DNA from: Asterella californica
Lineage: Eukaryota; Streptophyta; Marchantiopsida; Marchantiales; Aytoniaceae
Direction: 5' to 3'
NCBI GenBank assembly: GCA_036924285.1
Contig: JAYKYS010000009.1
Location: 20,502,001-20,566,000, forward strand
DNA: 64,000 nt
Both the position numbers and the translations under genes were made by a program. Below, piece after piece: positions 57,231 to 64,000 of this stretch (its first letter is position 1; each line of letters opens with the position of its first letter). The notes below the pieces were generated by a model. That model made no database searches. It was given only the letters and a program-made list of their open reading frames with translations, and was not told the DNA's origin.

Positions 57231-59824
57231 CCCTTGTAAGGCTTGCTGGGGTCTTTCCATCCGTTCGCTATTCATTGGGTTGCGTGTTCACTTTCCAGAA
57301 CCCTCGGACAGTGGATCCAACTTTCCTTTTACTGTACTCCGCTTTAATACCGTGGTGACAGAAAACCGTAACCGTAGTGCTACTTGACATCGCGCAGTCG
57401 CTAACTACGCTAAGTAAAGCCCTCTTAAGGCGCGAGGGCTGACGAAATTAATTTGCTTAAACGTGGACGATGGTGTGAGTTTCGTAGGGCAAATTATGCG
57501 CACGAAAACCGAGTAAGACTTCATTTAAACTTCGAGTTATTTGTATAAAAGGTTTAGTAAAGACAAGAACGATATGTATGCATTTTGTCTTTTTCATTAT
57601 GCTCTCAGAAATTTACTTGACTCTTCACTTTGCATTATTTTATCACACTTTTTACTGGTTACAGCAGGTTCAGTAGGTCAAATTACCATATCATCAGAAT
57701 GCAAGAAGTGCATTTCAATCATGTACTTACACAAAAAAAATTTCAATTTTTAATATCTTTACAACAAATTATCAACTCATATTTTCTCTTATTTTTCTTA
57801 ATGCATTGTCTTTACATAACAATAAACCTGCTGATGCCACTCAAAAGTGTTATCATATAATGTAAAATTAAGGAAAATGGGGTCAAGTCAAACAAACGTA
57901 TTAGGGGTAGTGTTCCAACCCCACAAATTCGGTAGGGAGTGAGTTCGTATAGATTATTGCAAGAATCCTAGAAAATTCAGTATGTAAGGAAACATTTGGA
58001 GCACTTCCGTTATAATTGATATACACATCTTGCATTTAAAGTTCTTCCTTGTTATCTTACCATGAATCTAAGGGGATGTCTATGCAAATCAAAGCTCTAT
58101 ATACTGATGATATACCCGAAGTCGATTCAAGCAAGAAAGGAAAGCACACTGTCTATACCTAATATCTCGTGCAAAGAAGTTTGTTGAATTGGGCGACATT
58201 TCACATCACTAATAAGCTTTGACGATAGGTTTTTTAATAGAAAACTTATTAGGTTTTTACTTCTATTGGTGGTTACCTTTAGCACCTTGTTTTTAGGTCT
58301 TTTCGTCTAAGCCTTACGGTTGCATCGTACTTTGAGAACATAAGTTGTCAAGCTAAAGAAAGAGTATACAACCCCAACCAGCAAAATGGATGTTGGGGCA
58401 GTTTGAGAAAATAATTGACCAATCACTGGTTCTATCTAATTATTGTTTTTGCCATAATTTTTCCACAGAAGTAAAGCGATCTGGACAATAATGTCTCTTA
58501 TAGGTTATTTAGCAGAAAGTCTAGAATCCAGATACATTCATTAACACACATAATGAGCTCTTTCATTACGCAGCAAAACCGATTCCCTTTGGCAAAGTGA
58601 ACCCTTCCAGATGAAACTATATTGAGGAAGCACCTTTCAACAATTCCCTTTAGTTTGCCACTCCTAATTTACCCTGATTGGAACTCGACGGATCCACATT
58701 TCGGCCCCATATAAGATTTATTTGCAAATTCTGATGGCCAAGGCGCAAAAGAGTCCGGTCCTTACAGCAAGTTGGTCGTATGTAGATGTTGGTCGAAGAC
58801 GCTTTGAACCCGAAGAAGACAGCCCCCTGAGGTGATAGTCGAATAAGGAGTCGTGGTAGAATACTCTAATCTCGTAAGTGGACTCTAGCAGGCCTACTCC
58901 AGAAACGACCTTACTTGTCAAATCTTGTCTGCCACAGGTGGAAGGTTTCAGTTTCCCTCATTCCACACTCTTCTCGCCCCTGCAGAACCCTCACATCTTG
59001 CCGCTAATATCCAACCTCGTTAGACAGTCCAACATTGACCACTGATGCAAAATTGGCCTCAGAAGTTGACATATGTCAAGAAGCAGTCGAGACAATCGGG
59101 GGTTGTGCACGATAAAAGAATAACCCAGACGAGTAACACAAGACGTAAACGTGCAAGAAGTCCGTGATGTCAACATTATCTTGTCACAACTTCGTGCAAG
59201 GAGAAGTTTGGCTCATTCGACAGAATGGGTACGGATGCACCGGTCTCCTCAAGCCAAAACGAAAAGTGCATGGGACGCACGATCACATTCGTCCTCATTC
59301 TCTCGTAACTTGGCTATTGCAGCACAGTTCCCTTGAATATGTGTATTTTGACAAATAATGACGAAGACGAGGTCACTCTGGACCTGAACTTCTCAATGTT
59401 CACGCAACCATGATCACTGGCAGATGAGAAGTCGTGGACTCCATACGAGTCCTACAGAAGGGATGGAGGGTCATTCCGTCACTGAGAGAAAGAATCCATC
59501 TTGCGCAAAGTTGAGCGCTCTGATTCGCTAGCTCGAGCTTAGCAATGTATTCGGACGCGGAAATTGCTTCACTCCGCACTTCATGCTGGACAATTTTCTT
59601 TCATTACATTAACGGTCGGAATAAATTCTCTGCGGCTCCAGATGGCTTAGAAACTACTTGCTGGTCTTTAATAAGATATCAGTGGGGCATGGCTGCAGCG
59701 ACTAGGGAGCAGGCGAGAGTAAACCTTGCTATACCTTGGCCATCAACTCACTTGTGGGGATCTGTATCTTCTGCAGAAAAAATCATGGATGGAGAATACT
59801 GCTGGGGGCTTTTTGCTAAATACA
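57231..59824. other. Intergenic; right end is probably the MVD 3' flank
   Basis: No gene recognised. AT-rich from 57540 to 58700. The last few hundred bases before 59824 should hold the MVD 3' untranslated region on the minus strand, but no clear polyadenylation signal was chosen. Confidence 0.45.
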
Positions 59825-62800
59825 TTATGCAGGAAATCCAGTTGTCCCATCAAGAAGAGCTGCCGACTCGTCCAACACCATTGCCCCTTGTCCAGGTTTT
59901 GAACAGATCAGATAATCGAGTTCTCCTTTCGTCCTTGGTATATCGATGCCGGCCCATTCACTTGGAGGAGGAAGTGATTCAATGTCGTGCATTGTCTTGA
60001 TTCCCGCCAGTTCCATTATACTTTGGTCTCCAATCACATATCTGCGGGTAAAAAGTGTTATCACCAAAACCAGTTAGAGCAGCATACTTCCTATACACAC
60101 ACAAATCTGTAGAGAAGAAGCATACCATAATATCCACCTAGGAGCATTATTGGGATGAGATGCACGAGGGGAACTATCCGCACTCAGCAAGCAGGACATA
60201 CTTTGAGATGTCAGCGTCCGCTGCTGGGGGAAAACGGTAGAGAATTCGCTGAAGCAAAGACCTCGCCACCTTATCATTTGGAGCAAAGAAAACTGCATTC
60301 GGACCAGCATCAAAAGTATATGCTGCCTGCAAGAGTAGGAGAAAAGCACTCATTAAGTCCTTATATCTTAAACCGGCTTAAACATAAGCTTCGACAAAAG
60401 ATAATGGTTTGAGAACGTTTTCTTCTCAAACTGAGCTGCAGAAAACTGGTTGTAATCTGCCTAAGTTCCTCATACCTGAGGGGTTCCCTCCTGGGAATTC
60501 CACTTCTCCACAAGACCTATAAGTCTGCAAAGTCACAGGTCTCAGAAGTTTAGTCTACTGACGCGTTAAGATCAATGGAACAATTCATACTGATAAACAA
60601 TTCCCCATTAACGGTGGAACTATGCGGATGCCGCCTATAACAGGATTGCGGGAGCAGCTCGATGGCACAAAGATGACCGTAACAAAGACTTCCTACTTCT
60701 AAAAGCTACCTGCGAGAAGTGTCGTTCATGTAGAATATGGGGGGAGAGGTATCCAGACACGTAGCGTGGAACTGATTGCTATCTGCGCAGGTAAGTTTCG
60801 CGAATGTTGCAAAGTCTCGATTCAGGATGGCCTCCTCCATCTGCTCCATCCGCTTTGGAACGACTGCCTGCTCAACAAGCCCACTCAAGTTGTATGTCGA
60901 CATAAGTCGGCAAAGATCCTAATTTCGGTACGGGAGCCTTTGATGCAGTTGATAGTAAGATATATATAGTGATACACGGTTAAAGCAGTTTTCGGTAAAA
61001 ACAGTGACTTCCCCCGCACACTTAAGGTAACCCCCAATAATTATGAACCCGTGTAAGTACAAGGCGAGTAACAAAGAGTATTGATAGTAAGATATAAGTG
61101 ATTTCACCAGCAATACAGTGAGATGATTTTCGAAACAAATACGTGGTTAACGTGGACATGACTTGAAAATATCTTTCTCAGCTGCCGTGAAGCTGATCTT
61201 GTCCTTACAGCTGTTTGATAGTGTGTACCATTGAAAACACCGTAAAGCACCCAGAACTCAAACTCCGGAACGCAAAAGGGAAGGACATGCACCTGAGCTC
61301 GATGGAGTAAAAGAGGACTTGTTTTAATACTTGTCTGCATGCCTGCAGTACTGCTAGTCTCCTTCTGACGTGAACTAACCTGCAATTTTCAGGACGATGA
61401 TTATGTCTTCCGTAGATAACTAAATACAAGTATCACCTCAACTGTAGCATGACCAGAGGATTGAAATTTACTGATATCAGATAGCAGTGAGGTACTTGTG
61501 TTTCTCCAGGCTTGATGTCCCACATAGACCAAGACTTCTGTTTAATAATCAAACTGATTTTGTTGCTGTCACTTACCACAGCAATGATGATGACGAGGTC
61601 TTTCCAATGATCTTTCTCAACAATCTGAGTCGCAATGCTATCACTCCCATTGTCCTCCTAACTTCTCCAAAACCACCAAGCGTCAAACGATGCCCTCAGT
61701 CTCCCAAAATGTCCACTCTAAATAAGATCAATTTTGCAAAGACTATTGAAGGGCAGAAAACTGGAGCCCCTGTACACCTAGCTGAAACCAAGGTCCGTGT
61801 TTATACCTTTCCCATATTCCACTTGACGAACCCACCATAGAGACTTCGGCAGGCACTACCAGATCCAAGACTGTTGAAGCAATGCAGCGGCGTCAATATT
61901 ACACTAAGAGAGTTACCTCTCTAGGCTAACTCATTTGGAATAGTTCATCAAGAATTTTAGGAACCGAATCTCCTCTTTCTGCAATCAAGACTAAAGTAAC
62001 CTAAGCAACTGCTCATTTGTCAACTGCTCGTAAAGGGTCCAAGTAAGCCCCACACCATCCTAGGCAGATGGTTGGGGGATCGAGTCCTCCTACAGGGAGG
62101 TTTAAGTCAGTGTAAAAGACCCTGCTCCAGGCGGGACAATAAGTACCACCGCGAAACATGCCCTAAAAACAAGTTAAAAATGGAAAGTGAAAAGAAGAAA
62201 AGATGGTTCAGCAAGAACATTGAACCCAGATAGCGTTTCGCATAATTATACTGCAGCAGAGTGTGCAAGATGTACCGGGCAATAGTCGAGAATTCTCCTT
62301 CATAAGTTTCCTTCGCTCCCATCAAGTGAGCCAGAGCATAAACTGAAAAGTGAACAAACCAGTTGAGTTGTTCGATCCACTCAACTCAGATTCATGTCAC
62401 GTTAATGCTACAAATAATACCCCTTTCGAATAGCCTATTCCATCAGACTACTACCACGACAAGGAAAAGCTGCGTAAGAACACAGGTGACAAAACTGTTC
62501 AGCTCACAAATACACCACATTCAAGTAGCCTCCTCCTATCAAACTACTAGCACGACAAGGAAAGCTGCGCAAGAAGACAGGTGAGAAAAAGTGTTCAACT
62601 ACGAGCTAGTTTCCAATGGTCTTTACATGATTTACTCCCGCAAAGATAAGACGACGGTACAGCAGCCCAAAAGGACAATGAGATGGTAATATTACCGAGG
62701 CAAGCAAAACCAGCTGCAGAGGAGGCCAACCCAGCAGCGGTAGGGAAATTGTTCTTGGAAGCAACATGGACATGCAAATCTTTCCAGGACTCTTTCTTCA

Positions 62801-63345
62801 CAACCAACCCAGTATTTCCATCCACCACATCTGTTGCTCTGGAGCGGATCTGTTCCAGACAATTTTTGTATCTCTGGCTCTCCATAGACACTTCCTGTGA
62901 GCAACATTCAAACGTTTCTTCTCATTGTCCAGTTCATATTTTCCGTCCTAATGGAAAGGTGAAAGCAAAGTTCTATCTATCATAATGATTATGCTCACAG
63001 CGCATTAGGGAGAAAGCACCTTCGCCGATTGCTCCAGCGCGTAACCGAATGACAGTATTTAGATTCTGCCGTCTAACACAAGAACAACCACGTGTGCAAG
63101 AACGCGTGCAATCCATAGGTAGTAAGCATTCGCACCTTCCCATTGAGCCAGAGGCGATCAGAAGTAAAGTTCGGACTGACGGCCACCGTTGTAGTGGCAA
63201 AGAGATAGTCCAACGTGACACTAATACTGGAGTTAATCGGGAGAATCAACTTCTCGTCACGTTTGCCCCAGTACTTAACCACGGCAATATTGCTCGGCGC
63301 CCTGGCTGTTTTCATCAGCATCCAATCCTTCCCTTCAATCCCCAT
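59825..63345 (-). CDS. MVD: Mevalonate diphosphate decarboxylase
   Basis: It converts mevalonate 5-diphosphate to isopentenyl diphosphate with ATP, the last step of the mevalonate pathway to sterols and other isoprenoids. Ten exons (minus): 63345-63136, 62894-62696, 62342-62276, 61870-61807, 61657-61577, 61379-61293, 60867-60710, 60524-60476, 60326-60202, 60041-59825. All introns are GT-AG and phases agree. The 1257 nt give 418 residues, close to the plant norm. Key features: [15 protein letters not shown] near the start (substrate and ATP contacts), ISVTLD, the GHMP glycine-rich loop [49 protein letters not shown], and the catalytic Asp in TFDAGPNAV. The start ATG at 63345 gives an N terminus like other plant enzymes. 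It appears intact. Confidence 0.95.
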
Positions 63346-64000
63346 TGCCCCCGGAGTGAATGTCTCTCCAATTTTGCACTTGAACCGCTTAGAGATACAA
63401 ATGCCAAGGAAGGATCAGAGACTTCCACAACTGATAGATCCAGCTCTCTAGGCCTCGTGACTAAAAGCCCTCATCCGGGCTGTGTACGTCCTCTGCTCGT
63501 CGGGATGATTCATCCGTGCACCAACTTCCAAAGAGTCGAGCTTCGTCACTTTCTAGTCTTGCACGTGCTTCTCTGCACCCAAAGCTGCTGACGCAACGCC
63601 ACCCGACAAGTTCATTCCGAACACAATATGAGTCCCGCCTTCTCCAGTCTTAGGATCCACGTACTCCGTCAAATATCAGAACCATTTTCAACACGAAGTC
63701 GAAACGTCAACTGGTGAACAGTATAGATCTGCTGCTTCCAAACAATGTGCGAAGGAAAAAGTTCGCATCACCAGAGATTACACCGCAAGAACCTTCGTTA
63801 CGTACTGATCGAGTCGTCGCACAAAGCTGTCCTCGAACCTAACCACCAACCGACGACAACATTCGAAATTCGTCCACATGAAACTCTTCACTCGTTAGCT
63901 CTTGACGCTGCGATTGATCTTCTCTCTCTTCATTCTCTGCCTTCCTCCCTGCACGAGTTCACTGGCACGGTGCTGGACGCGAGCGCGTGCTTTGTTCTCA
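63346..64000 (-). promoter_or_regulatory. MVD 5' flank to window end
   Basis: Upstream of the MVD start. A CT-rich tract on the plus strand (63916-63955) would be a GA-rich leader in the mRNA, similar to the RABA5 leader. The frame stays open for about twenty codons above the chosen ATG but without an earlier ATG that I trust. The plus-strand open frame 63049-63591 overlaps exon 1 and is a shadow. Confidence 0.4.

Noticed and set aside
61487..61840. 117-codon plus-strand frame
   Set aside because: It spans MVD exons 4 and 5 in antisense.
63049..63591. 180-codon plus-strand frame
   Set aside because: Antisense to MVD exon 1 and its leader. No recognisable protein.

Overview
The window reads as nuclear DNA of a land plant. 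A bryophyte is my best guess (liverwort-like), but this is inferred from the gene and repeat content and is not proven. Two ordinary host genes sit near the ends, both on the minus strand with GT-AG introns: a two-exon RabA5-type small GTPase (2637-4087) and a complete ten-exon mevalonate diphosphate decarboxylase (59825-63345). Nearly everything between them is accessory DNA: transposons, transposon-like genes in decay, satellites and unclassified dispersed repeats.

Region by region. 1-6.4 kb: unassigned left flank, RABA5 and its pyrimidine-rich leader. 6.4-10.8 kb: first copy of an AT-rich dispersed repeat (here called R1), carrying a hAT-type MITE. 11.3-15.2 kb: decayed PIF/Harbinger element, then tandem repeats. 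16.5-26.1 kb: a second R1 copy split by a 7.6-kb Ty3/gypsy chromovirus with two LTRs, primer-binding site, polypurine tract and a C-terminal chromodomain; its pol is broken by two frameshifts and two stops. 26.4-27.6 kb: CxxC-finger gene and remnants. 28-35.7 kb: tandem repeats interrupted by a 5.9-kb insertion bounded by a 5-bp target duplication, with an intact empty site 640 bp to its right. 36.1-36.9 kb: broken copy of a transposon-like gene. 39.2-40.4 kb: unrecognised decayed gene. 41.7-43.1 kb: second PIF/Harbinger transposase relic. 44.7 kb: fragment of plastid trnL-UAA. 45.6-50.1 kb: the most unusual part, a multi-exon gene joining a transposon-like domain, a charged helix and an FCP1/NIF-type HAD phosphatase domain, with three blocks of one hairpin-rich satellite before it, inside its intron and after it. 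50.6-51.1 kb: RPA70-like fragment with stops. 51.3-53.9 kb: third R1 copy with its own hAT MITE. 54-59.8 kb: no convincing gene.

The host genes do not form a pathway together. The interest lies in the accessory DNA. Copies within the window act as empty sites for one another, so several insertions can be dated relative to each other and defined to the base. No CRISPR array, intact tRNA or rRNA was seen.
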